From the NCBI GenBank assembly GCA_030744095.1, contig JASLRF010000037.1, positions 1 through 12,364 on the forward strand: a DNA stretch of 12,364 bases, written 5' to 3'. The position numbers were made by a program, and so were the translations under genes. Position 1 is the stretch's first letter; every line of letters begins with the position of its first letter. Positions 1-6,833 of this stretch are shown in pieces. This DNA is from Pirellulaceae bacterium. GTDB lineage: Bacteria; Planctomycetota; Planctomycetia; Pirellulales; Pirellulaceae. Under the pieces are notes generated by a model. It was given only the letters and a program-made list of their open reading frames with translations. It made no database searches and was not told the DNA's origin.

Positions 1-450
1 GCTCTTCAGGTAAATATCTTCGTACTTGACTGTCCGCCACAATCGCTCGATGAAAACGTTGTCCAATGCGCGGCCGTCCATGCTAATAGCAATCTCGTGC
101 CCCTCCAGGACGCTCGTAAATTTCGGCGAGGTGAACTGGCATCCTTGATCGGTGTTGAAGATTTCTGGCTTGCTGATGGTCAGCCCCTGCTCAAGCTTGG
201 CCTCGATCACCTCCTGAAAAGGAACGCAGCTGCTTCGTGACCCGGTAGCTGCCGACCCGGTGGGCACTTTGGTTGGTTTTGAATCCGTCGACCCGACGGA
301 CGCTCCCTCCGAATTAGCGGCCTCTTTGAGATGACGGGCCACCGACTCTCGATTGATCCCCAGCTCACGGGCAATCCGCCGCTGCGACCAGCCCTGCGCA
401 TATAACGTCTGAATGGAAAGCACTTTAGCCACCTCTAAATGATTCGCCAT
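1..450 (-). pseudogene. Chimeric transposase: IS21 IstA N-terminus joined in frame to IS3 OrfB C-terminus (partial)
   Basis: An open frame of 150 codons starts at ATG 448-450 and continues past the left edge without a stop. Residues 1-41 carry a helix-turn-helix (GWSQRRIARELGINRESVAR) of the kind at the start of IS21-family IstA. Residues 56-90 keep the IstA-style linker rich in SKP/PTGS and the block PFQEVIEAKLEQGL. From about residue 92 the protein is instead IS3-family: KPEIFNTDQGCQFTS with catalytic Asp101, then ISMDG, LDNVFIERLWR with catalytic Glu135, and TVKYEDIYL. The IstA catalytic core, istB and the first IS3 catalytic Asp are all missing, so I expect no transposition activity and call it a pseudogene although the frame is intact. 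The junction is near residues 85-95 (about 166-198). A start at 450 fits the usual IstA N-terminus, MANHL. Confidence 0.75.
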
Positions 451-493
451 GTAGGCCAATCCTTCGCTCTAAGAAAAAGCGAACAAGCCTACA
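450..493 (-). promoter_or_regulatory. Nested inverted repeat covering the transposase start codon
   Basis: Outer arms TGTAGGC (450-456) and GCCTACA (487-493) and inner arms TTCGCT (463-468) and AGCGAA (478-483) are perfect complements around a 9-nt loop. In the minus-strand transcript the 3' arm contains the likely Shine-Dalgarno (AAGGA) just after the inner arm, and the outer arm ends on the A of the ATG. Folding would hide the ribosome site. Known IS elements use such structures to limit translation from read-through transcripts. A protein-binding site is the alternative. Confidence 0.5.
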
Positions 494-505
494 CGGGAAT
501 CTCAA

Positions 506-545
506 AAGTGGCTGGTCTTGAAACGCCTCAAGGTGGCTGGTTTTG
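506..545. repeat. Imperfect direct repeats in the IS end
   Basis: Two 15-bp copies, AAGTGGCTGGTCTTG at 506-520 and AGGTGGCTGGTTTTG at 531-545, differ at two positions and are spaced 25 bp start to start. Short multiple repeats at the termini are known transposase-binding sites in IS21-family elements. That role here is inferred from position. Confidence 0.55.
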
Positions 546-559
546 GGCGCTCTGTGACA

Positions 560-651
560 GCTCGTTCGGTCTTAGCGATCTGCCAACCGCAATCCGCGTA
601 CTGCAGCTCGCGCAAGCACACGTCGAAAGCAAGGAAGCGGAAACGGCGTAA
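560..651 (+). pseudogene. Possible 3' end of a plus-strand gene truncated by the IS
   Basis: Reading on the plus strand from the IS end, 30 codons continue to a TAA at 649-651 and encode a helical, charged C-terminus (LPTAIRVLQLAQAHVESKE). The frame extends into the IS only by chance. A terminator-like hairpin follows 16 bp after the stop, which supports a real gene end. The family is not recognisable. The segment is short, so a chance open frame remains possible. Confidence 0.3.
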
Positions 652-667
652 CGTTGCGATCGCGACA

Positions 668-710
668 AAACGGTGAGCCAGTCCAGCTGGAAGGCGCACC
701 GTTTGTTTTT
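668..710 (+). terminator. Terminator-like hairpin with T-rich tail
   Basis: AAACGGTG (668-675) pairs perfectly with CACCGTTT (697-704). The interior holds a second short pairing, CCAG with CTGG, and the stem is followed by GTTTTT (705-710). It lies just downstream of the stop at 649-651. The loop region is long for a canonical Rho-independent terminator, so this is a candidate only. Confidence 0.4.
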
Positions 711-1001
711 GGTGGACGGCTCAACGACAGTGAGGATATCGCCGCAAGACGGCGTGTTCTTCCTTGGTGATGTCCTGCACCCAGGGATCGCAGTGCAGAC
801 GATCGTCGTACGCCCATTCGGCGAAATTGTCATCGGTTGACTCCCGCTCGGTCGCCCCGCTGATTGGGCTGCCCGACTTCATGTGTGGGTGTCCGATTGC
901 GCTGATCCGACTGAAGGTAGGTTTTGAAATCACAGAACTCTGCTAAGCTGGTGTCTCCCAGCACGTAGGACAAACCACCCAACCCTATCCAGGATTTTCG
1001 A
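711..1001. other. Intergenic stretch with no well-supported gene
   Basis: One minus-strand frame (721-933, 70 codons) reads rather like protein in its second half (for example AEWAYDDRLHCDPWVQDI). It lacks a clear ribosome site and matches no family I recognise, so it may be a small hypothetical gene or a remnant. The promoter of the downstream peptidase gene should lie here, but I see no convincing -35/-10 pair. Confidence 0.3.
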
Positions 1002-3209
1002 ATGAGCAAGTCTAACTTGGACACTCACTCTGTGCCCGACGGCTTTGAATTGGCTCAGATTGGTTTGACTCGGTTTCGAGCGCTCGCCGTCATTCTCTTT
1101 ACACTTACTCTCATGGCAATCGGCGCGACCGAGCCCGCCGCAGCCGCAGAGAATGGAGACTCGAAGGAAATGTCCCCGATGTTGCAGCCCTGGACCGGAC
1201 CCTACGGCGGCGTTCCACCGTGGCATTTGGTTCGGCCCAATGAATTTGTGGAGGCCTTTGACGCAGCAATCGCTCAGGCTAGCCGTGACATCGATGCGAT
1301 CACTGCAAATCCGAAGGCGCCGACGTTCGAAAACACGATCGTGGCGATGGAATCCGCAGGCCGCACGCTCGACCGGCTGCAGTCTCTGTTCGGCGTGCAT
1401 TCGTCAAACTTGAATCTGGGCCCAGTCCCGGACGTTGAACGCGTCGTCGAACCCAAACTTGCCGAACACCAAGACAAAGTTACCCAGAACGAAAAGTTGT
1501 TTTCGCGGATTGCCGCCGTCTACGAAAGTGACGCGAAAGAGAAGTTCACGCTGGCACAGAAACGCCTGGTCGAAGATCGCTACAAGCAATTTGTACGTCG
1601 AGGTGCCAGACTGAGCGCCGCAGACAAGGCAACACTGTCTCGGATCAATAAGCGTCTGGCAAGCCTGTTCACAGATTTTAGCCAGAACGTGCTGGCCGAC
1701 GAGCAAGGATATGTGACGTGGATCGAGGACAAAGCCGATTTGACCGGTTTGCCGGACAGTGTCGTCTCTGCCATGGCCAGTGCGGCGAAGAATCGCGGCA
1801 GAGAAGGACAATGGGCCGTGACGAATACCCGCTCGTCAATGGATCCATTCCTCAGTTACGCCAGCAACCGAAAGTTGCGCGAAAAAGTCTGGCGCAACTA
1901 CTATAGCCGCGGTGACAACGGCGACAGGCACGACAACAACACGATAATCTCGGAGATCCTCAAACTGCGGGCCGAACGAGCGAAACTGCTGGGCTACAAG
2001 ACACACGCCCATTGGCGGTTGGAACCACAAATGGCCAAGACGCCCGAAGCGACCATGGAACTGATGCTCAAGGTCTGGCCGAAGGCAGTCGCGCGAGTCC
2101 GTGAAGAAGTCGCCGACATGCAGAAGATTGCTGACTCGGAGGGCGCAGGAGTTACGATCGAACCCTGGGACTATCGCTTTTATGCCGAAAAAGTTCGCAA
2201 GGCAAAATACGATCTCGACTTCAACGAAGTGAAACCGTACCTGCAACTGGAAAAACTACGTGAAGCCATGATGTGGGCTGCCGGCGAGCTGTATGGAATG
2301 CAGTTCAAGCAGATCAACGATTTACCCGTATTCCATCCTGATGTACGCGTTTGGGAAGTCTCCGACGTGGCAGGCAAGCACGTCGGCCTGTGGTATCTGG
2401 ATCCGTATGCCCGCGAAGGCAAACGGAGCGGAGCGTGGATGACTGCTTATCGTTCACAGGAGAATATGGGTGAAGCGCTCACTCCGATCGTTTCGAATAA
2501 CTCGAACTTTGTCAAAGGCGCGCCAGGCGAAGTTGTTCTAATCTCTTGGGATGACGCGACAACGCTGTTTCACGAGTTCGGCCACGCGCTGCATGGACTC
2601 AATTCCAAGGTGAACTATCCGTCGCAGTCCGGCACTTCAGTGGCACGTGACTATGTCGAGTTCCCGTCGCAGCTGAACGAACATTGGCTCCCGACACCCG
2701 AGGTGCTGAACCAGTTTGCCGTTCATTACAAGACGGGCAAGCCGATGCCCGCGACGCTGTTGGAAAAGATCGAAAAAGCAGCGACATTCAACCAAGGATT
2801 CGCCACCGTCGAGTATCTAGCGAGCGCTTTGGTCGACATGAAGCTCCATTTGGCGGGTGACGTGGAAATCGATCCGGATGCATTTGAGCGCAAGGCGTTG
2901 GCTGAGATCGGCATGCCTCACGAGATCGTGATGCGTCACCGCACGCCCCACTTTTCGCATATCTTTGCCGGGGACAGCTATTCTGCCGGCTACTACAGCT
3001 ACCTGTGGTCAGACGCATTGACTGCTGATGCCGCCGAAGTTTTTGAAGAGGCGGGCACGTACTACGACAAGGCGATTGCCAAGCGGCTACACGATCACAT
3101 TATGTCCGTAGGCGACACCATTGACCCAGCTGACGGTTTCCGCGCTTTCCGCGGTCGCGATGTCGACACGAGCGCGCTCCTTCGTAAACGCGGCTTCCCC
3201 GTCGATTGA
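1002..3209 (+). CDS. M3-family zinc metallopeptidase, Dcp-like (peptidyl-dipeptidase), exported
   Basis: This is a 735-residue member of peptidase family M3, closest in motif detail to peptidyl-dipeptidase Dcp, which removes dipeptides from the C-termini of short peptides. The zinc site is visible: HEFGH at residues 524-528 inside LFHEFGHALHGL, and the third ligand Glu553 in VEFPSQLNEHW, 25 residues after the second His as in the family. Substrate-side motifs near the C-terminus (AGYYSYLWSDALTAD, and FRAFRGRDVD) also match Dcp. E. coli Dcp is about 680 residues; the excess is an N-terminal extension with a hydrophobic stretch at about 28-42 and an Ala-rich site near 46-49, so export is likely. 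The ATG at 1002 has AGGA at 991-994, seven bases upstream. It is a single gene, convergent with the next one. Confidence 0.92.
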   Translation: MSKSNLDTHSVPDGFELAQIGLTRFRALAVILFTLTLMAIGATEPAAAAENGDSKEMSPMLQPWTGPYGGVPPWHLVRPNEFVEAFDAAIAQASRDIDAITANPKAPTFENTIVAMESAGRTLDRLQSLFGVHSSNLNLGPVPDVERVVEPKLAEHQDKVTQNEKLFSRIAAVYESDAKEKFTLAQKRLVEDRYKQFVRRGARLSAADKATLSRINKRLASLFTDFSQNVLADEQGYVTWIEDKADLTGLPDSVVSAMASAAKNRGREGQWAVTNTRSSMDPFLSYASNRKLREKVWRNYYSRGDNGDRHDNNTIISEILKLRAERAKLLGYKTHAHWRLEPQMAKTPEATMELMLKVWPKAVARVREEVADMQKIADSEGAGVTIEPWDYRFYAEKVRKAKYDLDFNEVKPYLQLEKLREAMMWAAGELYGMQFKQINDLPVFHPDVRVWEVSDVAGKHVGLWYLDPYAREGKRSGAWMTAYRSQENMGEALTPIVSNNSNFVKGAPGEVVLISWDDATTLFHEFGHALHGLNSKVNYPSQSGTSVARDYVEFPSQLNEHWLPTPEVLNQFAVHYKTGKPMPATLLEKIEKAATFNQGFATVEYLASALVDMKLHLAGDVEIDPDAFERKALAEIGMPHEIVMRHRTPHFSHIFAGDSYSAGYYSYLWSDALTADAAEVFEEAGTYYDKAIAKRLHDHIMSVGDTIDPADGFRAFRGRDVDTSALLRKRGFPVD

Positions 3210-3286
3210 ACCGGACGGCCTCAGGTGGATATCCACTCGACCAGGCGGAACCGCGCTGCGCTTATTCTGTCCCAAGTACCCAGGAA
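3210..3286. other. Gap between convergent genes, with a 12-bp palindrome
   Basis: The short gap between the two stop codons contains a perfect palindrome, GTGGATATCCAC at 3225-3236. It has no loop and no T tract, so it is not a convincing terminator. Nothing else stands out. Confidence 0.3.
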
Positions 3287-4009
3287 CTACTGTTGCATGC
3301 GGGCCTTGAGTTTTCCGACGACTGTTTGAAACTCTTCCCGTAGTTCATTGAACTTCGCCACGCTCTTGTCGCCTGGCGCTTTGACGTAGTCCAGCATGAT
3401 CGCTTCGGCGCTCAGAAATTCTTCGCCGATGTCGGCGATTTCGCTGGCAAGGTGTGGTGGAATACTGGTGACGCCGTTGGCATCACCATGCAGCAGGTCG
3501 GCTTGATTGACCATCAAGCCGCCTACGCGCACTGGCAATCCCAAATGCAGCATGTGGCAGTACGCGTGCGAGCAGATCGTATTGCCGGTGAAGACGGGAA
3601 ACTTAAGTTCGCGCACTTGCTCCAAATCGCGGCCGCCGCCGTTGGTGACCAGGCCAGCCGATCCAAAGGCTTTGTAGGTGGAACACATGACTTCGCCAAA
3701 GACCGCGGCTACGGCGGGATCGTCAGCATCTTGGAACACCACAACGGCCGGGCCCGGCAACTCAGCGAACTGTTCAAGTTGTCTCTGAATCGATCCGTAC
3801 GCATCGCCACCACTCGGCGGCGCGTCCGAACGAAACTGCGCCGTGGCAGCAAAACCGACCATCGGCGACAGCTCGGGGAAGTCACACTTGACCCGCCCGT
3901 CCATGTAGCCCACATTGCGCGGGCGGATGTCAAACAGTTCGATCACGTTGCAGATCGTGGGTGTATCGTACTTGGCCAGTTTGTCGAGTGTTGCTTGGGT
4001 AATAGTCAT
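3287..4009 (-). CDS. RraA-fold family protein (HMG/CHA aldolase-like)
   Basis: This 240-residue protein belongs to the RraA/MenG-like superfamily, which includes 4-hydroxy-4-methyl-2-oxoglutarate aldolases and the RNase E inhibitor RraA. Visible signatures are the N-terminal YDTPTICNVIE segment (14-24), GEVMCSTYKAFGSAGLVTNGGGRD (105-128) with the substrate-binding Arg127 and metal-side Asp128, and PVFTGNT followed by PVRVGGLMVNQADLLHGDANGV in the second half. It is longer than E. coli RraA (about 160 residues) and fits the metabolic aldolase/decarboxylase branch better than a ribonuclease regulator. The substrate cannot be read from sequence. AGAGG lies 3 nt before the ATG at 4007-4009. It has no close same-strand partner: the HEAT gene ends 237 bp upstream. 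Confidence 0.85.
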   Translation of the reverse strand: MTITQATLDKLAKYDTPTICNVIELFDIRPRNVGYMDGRVKCDFPELSPMVGFAATAQFRSDAPPSGGDAYGSIQRQLEQFAELPGPAVVVFQDADDPAVAAVFGEVMCSTYKAFGSAGLVTNGGGRDLEQVRELKFPVFTGNTICSHAYCHMLHLGLPVRVGGLMVNQADLLHGDANGVTSIPPHLASEIADIGEEFLSAEAIMLDYVKAPGDKSVAKFNELREEFQTVVGKLKARMQQ

Positions 4010-4246
4010 TGGCCTCTTTCTGCCGTCTCTGTTTCCTCTGAGTCCTCCTGTTCAAAACCTGCATCCCGACATGAGTACGGATATTTGGGTTTTGAGACGC
4101 AGCCTCGCATGCACCGCCAACGTACCAGCCTCGACGAATCAGCTCAAGCCGCCGGGTCTCATGAATTCGCGACCAAGAACGGCAATCGCCGCGCGAATCC
4201 AACATGGTCGACGATTGTATCGATACGGACGCTACGTGATGCCCCA
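4010..4246. other. Intergenic region upstream of the RraA-family gene
   Basis: This 237-bp stretch lies between two minus-strand genes. I see no hairpin with a T tract and no recognisable small gene. It presumably carries the promoter of the RraA-family gene, but no clear elements were identified. Confidence 0.4.
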
Positions 4247-5536
4247 CTAATCGCGCCGCGTACTAAGCCGTGTCGTCTGCTGTTTCTCGAACACGGCGTG
4301 CCAGTCGCGCCAAGCCTGCCGATCGAAGCCAAAGCTGACGCCGCCACCAATCTCGACTAGCGCGGCAAGTGCTTCGTGATTGGGAACACGGACGCGGATC
4401 TGCTTCGGTACTCCGAATTTAGCAATCGGTGTCCCGATATCGTCATTGGGACCGTACGCGATTCCAGTCGTTGTGGTGCCGGGTGACTTACCAGCGAGAG
4501 ACGGATTCCTAATGGTATGTTCGGTCACCAGCGCATCGATCAAAGGCACAATCGTCGTCGGATCGTTCAGTTTACCGAGCGCGTGGGCGGCCCGATTGAC
4601 GCGTTGGTTGTCATAATTGCGCAACGTCTTCACTAGCACTTTGACCACTGCGGGGGACTTTCGCGGCAGCACTTCTTCCAAACTGGCATGAAACACTTCA
4701 ATGTCAGGATTGTCTAGACACGCCGAGACAAGCACCTTGGTCGCACGGGGGTCGTCGATTTGTCCGAGAATGTCAACATACAATAGACGGATCGGCCGAG
4801 ACTTCTCTCGCGCCAGTTGATAGGCCAAGGCAGGGATCGCGTCCGGAGATCGAATTGAGCGGATGTTTCGCACCGCAGCGATCGGCTGCCCTTTGTTGAT
4901 TTGCGCTCGCCACATCTTTAACTTGGAAAGCCATTCTTTGGCAGCCAACTCGATCTTGTGGCGAGATTCCATCACATCGATTTCCTGGGATATTCGCCAG
5001 CGACCGCGGTAGAACACGTAGCCCTGTTCGTGCAAGAACTCCTTGCGAAGAATCCACTTGCCACGCAGTTGTGAATACCCCAAGCCATGCCATGCGGCTT
5101 CGTGTTGCGGATCTAATTCGACGATGCGTCGCAAGTGGCGCGCACGGTGCTCGATCAGACTATTGGTGCGACACCATTCCGCCAACCGCCACTGATCTGC
5201 AACGGTATCACGAAACTGCGGTGCGATCTCTTCATACTGGTCGACCTTAGGTTGTTCGCGATCGGTACTGGCAATCTGGCTGGGATGCAGTGTGACGCGA
5301 ATTCCAGCAGCCGTCTCAATCACCATACGAGTTGGCGACCGTTCATCACGATTGACCCAATGACCACGAACCTGTGCGCCGTTTGCTAAGTGAAAAATGT
5401 CGCCGCGGGCGGCGGGCGTCAGGCAGAGCGCAGAGATCGTTATGACAAAAGCGGAAAACCAATACCGAGCAGGCAACCTGACGAAATGCCACGGGCGCCA
5501 AGGAAAAACCAAGAGATGTAGTCTGAGATCGTGCAT
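4247..5536 (-). CDS. Secreted HEAT-repeat protein of planctomycete type
   Basis: With the start chosen here the protein has 429 residues; the frame is open back to a GTG at 5665. From ATG 5534-5536 it begins with a basic stretch and a hydrophobic core (about residues 26-39) ending CLTPAARG, a plausible signal peptide, and this decides the start. Next comes a small beta-type segment (IFHLANGAQVRGHW), then a region with AEWCRTNSL, HLRRIVELDPQHEAAWHGLGY and GYVFYRGRWRISQEID, which I associate with planctomycete secreted proteins. HEAT-like helical repeats follow (about residues 220-340: RSPDAIPAL, DDPRATKVLVSACLDNP, VNRAAHALGKLNDPTTIVPLI). It ends with FGFDRQAWRDWHAVFE, also common in this group. 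HEAT repeats usually bind other proteins; no enzymatic motif is seen. A TATATT-like box (5588-5593) with a poorly spaced TTGACG (5608-5613) lies upstream. Confidence 0.75.
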   Translation of the reverse strand: MHDLRLHLLVFPWRPWHFVRLPARYWFSAFVITISALCLTPAARGDIFHLANGAQVRGHWVNRDERSPTRMVIETAAGIRVTLHPSQIASTDREQPKVDQYEEIAPQFRDTVADQWRLAEWCRTNSLIEHRARHLRRIVELDPQHEAAWHGLGYSQLRGKWILRKEFLHEQGYVFYRGRWRISQEIDVMESRHKIELAAKEWLSKLKMWRAQINKGQPIAAVRNIRSIRSPDAIPALAYQLAREKSRPIRLLYVDILGQIDDPRATKVLVSACLDNPDIEVFHASLEEVLPRKSPAVVKVLVKTLRNYDNQRVNRAAHALGKLNDPTTIVPLIDALVTEHTIRNPSLAGKSPGTTTTGIAYGPNDDIGTPIAKFGVPKQIRVRVPNHEALAALVEIGGGVSFGFDRQAWRDWHAVFEKQQTTRLSTRRD

Positions 5537-5548
5537 GACGGAAATGAT

Positions 5549-5578
5549 GCTCGTGCGAATGGCGCTCGTGCGAATGGC
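5549..5578. repeat. Perfect 15-bp tandem duplication
   Basis: GCTCGTGCGAATGGC occurs twice head to tail at 5549-5563 and 5564-5578. It lies 13 bp upstream of the chosen start of the HEAT-repeat gene, so it is probably in its leader. If the longer frame from 5665 were used, it would duplicate the pentapeptide AIRTS in frame. Confidence 0.9.
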
Positions 5579-5808
5579 TAGCAATTCAATATAGGGAGTC
5601 TGACCACCGTCAAGCAAGCAAATGGTGGCCGTTGGTGGGGGCTCCGGGGTCGAAGCCGAAGCCACGACTCTGGTTGGTTTCGCTTCTCGATTGCCCAGCT
5701 AGCAGCCTCGAATTGATCTAGGGTCAGCCACTGGTTTGCGATAGTCTTCGCAGTCTGGCGTAAAGCGTACATCAGGCAGGAAGCCGAATTTGCCCATGGA
5801 GGGGCTTT

Positions 5809-6807
5809 GTGCGTAAATCAACATTTGTCTTGATCGCTGCCATCGTCTCGATCGGCGGCTATTTCTTCTTGCAGAATTTCAGTCTCGAGGGACTGGAAAA
5901 CGTCAAAGTTACGCCGCGGGAAACCACCGGAACCGAAAATGGTGCCGGCACCACGGCGGTTTCAACCAACGCTCCGCCTGTCGTACGTAGCGGTAAGACG
6001 ATTCGGATTGCGGCTTTCAACATTCAAGTGTTCGGTCGCAGCAAGATCAGCAAGCCGATCGTGCTCGACGTTCTCGCTCGAATCATCCGCCATTTTGACG
6101 TGATCGCAATTCAGGAAGTTCGTGCGAAGGATCAAGATATCCTGCCGTTGTTTGTCGAAGCCATCAACAACGGGGGGCGCCAATACGACTATGCAATCGG
6201 ACCACGGCTGGGACGCAGTGCCAGCAAGGAGCAGTATGCATTCATCTTCGATCGCGCTAGTGTCGAAGTCGACCGGCAACAGCTCTACACAATCGATGAT
6301 CCCGACGATCTAATGCACCATGAACCACTGGTTGGTTGGTTTCGAGTGCGTGGACCGGCCGCGAACCAAGGTTTCACGTTTTCGTTGGTCAACATTCACA
6401 CCGACCCCGATGAAGTTGCCGACGAAATAAATGTGCTGGATGACGTGATGCGCGTGGTCCGTGATGATGGCCGCAACGAAGACGACGTGATCTTATTGGG
6501 CGACTTGAACGCGGATGATCGGCACTTTGGCGAACTGGGCCGCGTGCCACAGATTGCCTGGGCCATTTCCGGTGTACCAACCAATACACGCGGTACAAAA
6601 CAGTATGACAACCTCGTCTTTTATGCCAATGCCACGCGCGAATTCATGGGACGCACCGGTGTCTTTGATTTTATGCGCGAATACAACATGACCATCGACG
6701 AAGCGCTGGAAGTGTCAGACCATTTACCAGTCTGGGCCGAATTCAGCATTTACGAAGGCGGCGAGATTGGTCGCGTAGCGACCCGGCCAACCGACACTAC
6801 ACGGTAG
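5809..6807 (+). CDS. DNase I-like endonuclease (endonuclease/exonuclease/phosphatase family), membrane-anchored or secreted
   Basis: This 332-residue protein resembles animal-type DNase I along most of its length. The catalytic set is present: Asn71 in IAAFNIQVFG, Glu103 in AIQEVRAKD, His197 in VNIHTDP, Asp232 and Asn234 in LLGDLNADD, Asp267 in KQYDNLVFY, and Asp304/His305 in SDHLPVWAEF. The family segment GPRLGRSASKEQYAFIF is also conserved. This predicts a divalent-metal-dependent phosphodiesterase, probably acting on DNA. Residues 6-21 are hydrophobic and are followed by a Thr/Gly-rich linker (about 35-60), so the domain should sit outside the cytoplasm. The start is GTG 5809 with a strong GGAGGGG at 5798-5804; the nearby ATG at 5796 hits a stop after six codons. 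It is transcribed divergently from the HEAT gene. Other phosphodiesterase substrates are possible. Confidence 0.88.
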   Translation: MRKSTFVLIAAIVSIGGYFFLQNFSLEGLENVKVTPRETTGTENGAGTTAVSTNAPPVVRSGKTIRIAAFNIQVFGRSKISKPIVLDVLARIIRHFDVIAIQEVRAKDQDILPLFVEAINNGGRQYDYAIGPRLGRSASKEQYAFIFDRASVEVDRQQLYTIDDPDDLMHHEPLVGWFRVRGPAANQGFTFSLVNIHTDPDEVADEINVLDDVMRVVRDDGRNEDDVILLGDLNADDRHFGELGRVPQIAWAISGVPTNTRGTKQYDNLVFYANATREFMGRTGVFDFMREYNMTIDEALEVSDHLPVWAEFSIYEGGEIGRVATRPTDTTR

Positions 6808-6833
6808 AGAGCAATTCGAGGTGTTCAGCGCAA

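Larger units (their letters stand above)
1..559 (-). mobile_element. Insertion sequence end, IS21-type, fused to IS3-type sequence
   Basis: The element runs off the left edge. Its inferred outer end is the TGTGACA at 553-559, so read on the minus strand the element begins TGTCACAG, with the TG...CA-type terminus expected of IS21-family elements. Inside that end lie two imperfect direct repeats (506-520 and 531-545), again typical of IS21-family ends, and then the transposase start at 450. The partner end and any target-site duplication are outside the window. The exact end is an inference from terminus style and repeats, not from a matched terminal inverted repeat. Confidence 0.6.

Noticed and set aside
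930..1400. Minus-strand frame of 156 codons over the start of the M3 peptidase
   Set aside because: It overlaps the well-supported peptidase coding sequence and has no recognisable domain.
3225..3236. Perfect 12-bp palindrome as a bidirectional terminator
   Set aside because: It has no loop and no flanking T tracts, so it would not form a terminator hairpin. It could be chance.
3452..4360. Long plus-strand open frame of 302 codons
   Set aside because: It is antisense to most of the RraA-family gene and the end of the HEAT gene, has no family-like motifs, and its length follows from the codon bias of the opposite strand.
5588..5613. Promoter-like TTGACG and TATATT on the minus strand upstream of the HEAT-repeat gene
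   Set aside because: The spacer is only 14 bp, too short for a standard sigma-70 promoter, so it is mentioned but not annotated.
5537..5665. GTG start at 5665 for the HEAT-repeat protein
   Set aside because: The additional 43 residues are unlike a signal peptide n-region and would contain the 15-bp duplication; starting at 5536 places the hydrophobic core at a normal position.
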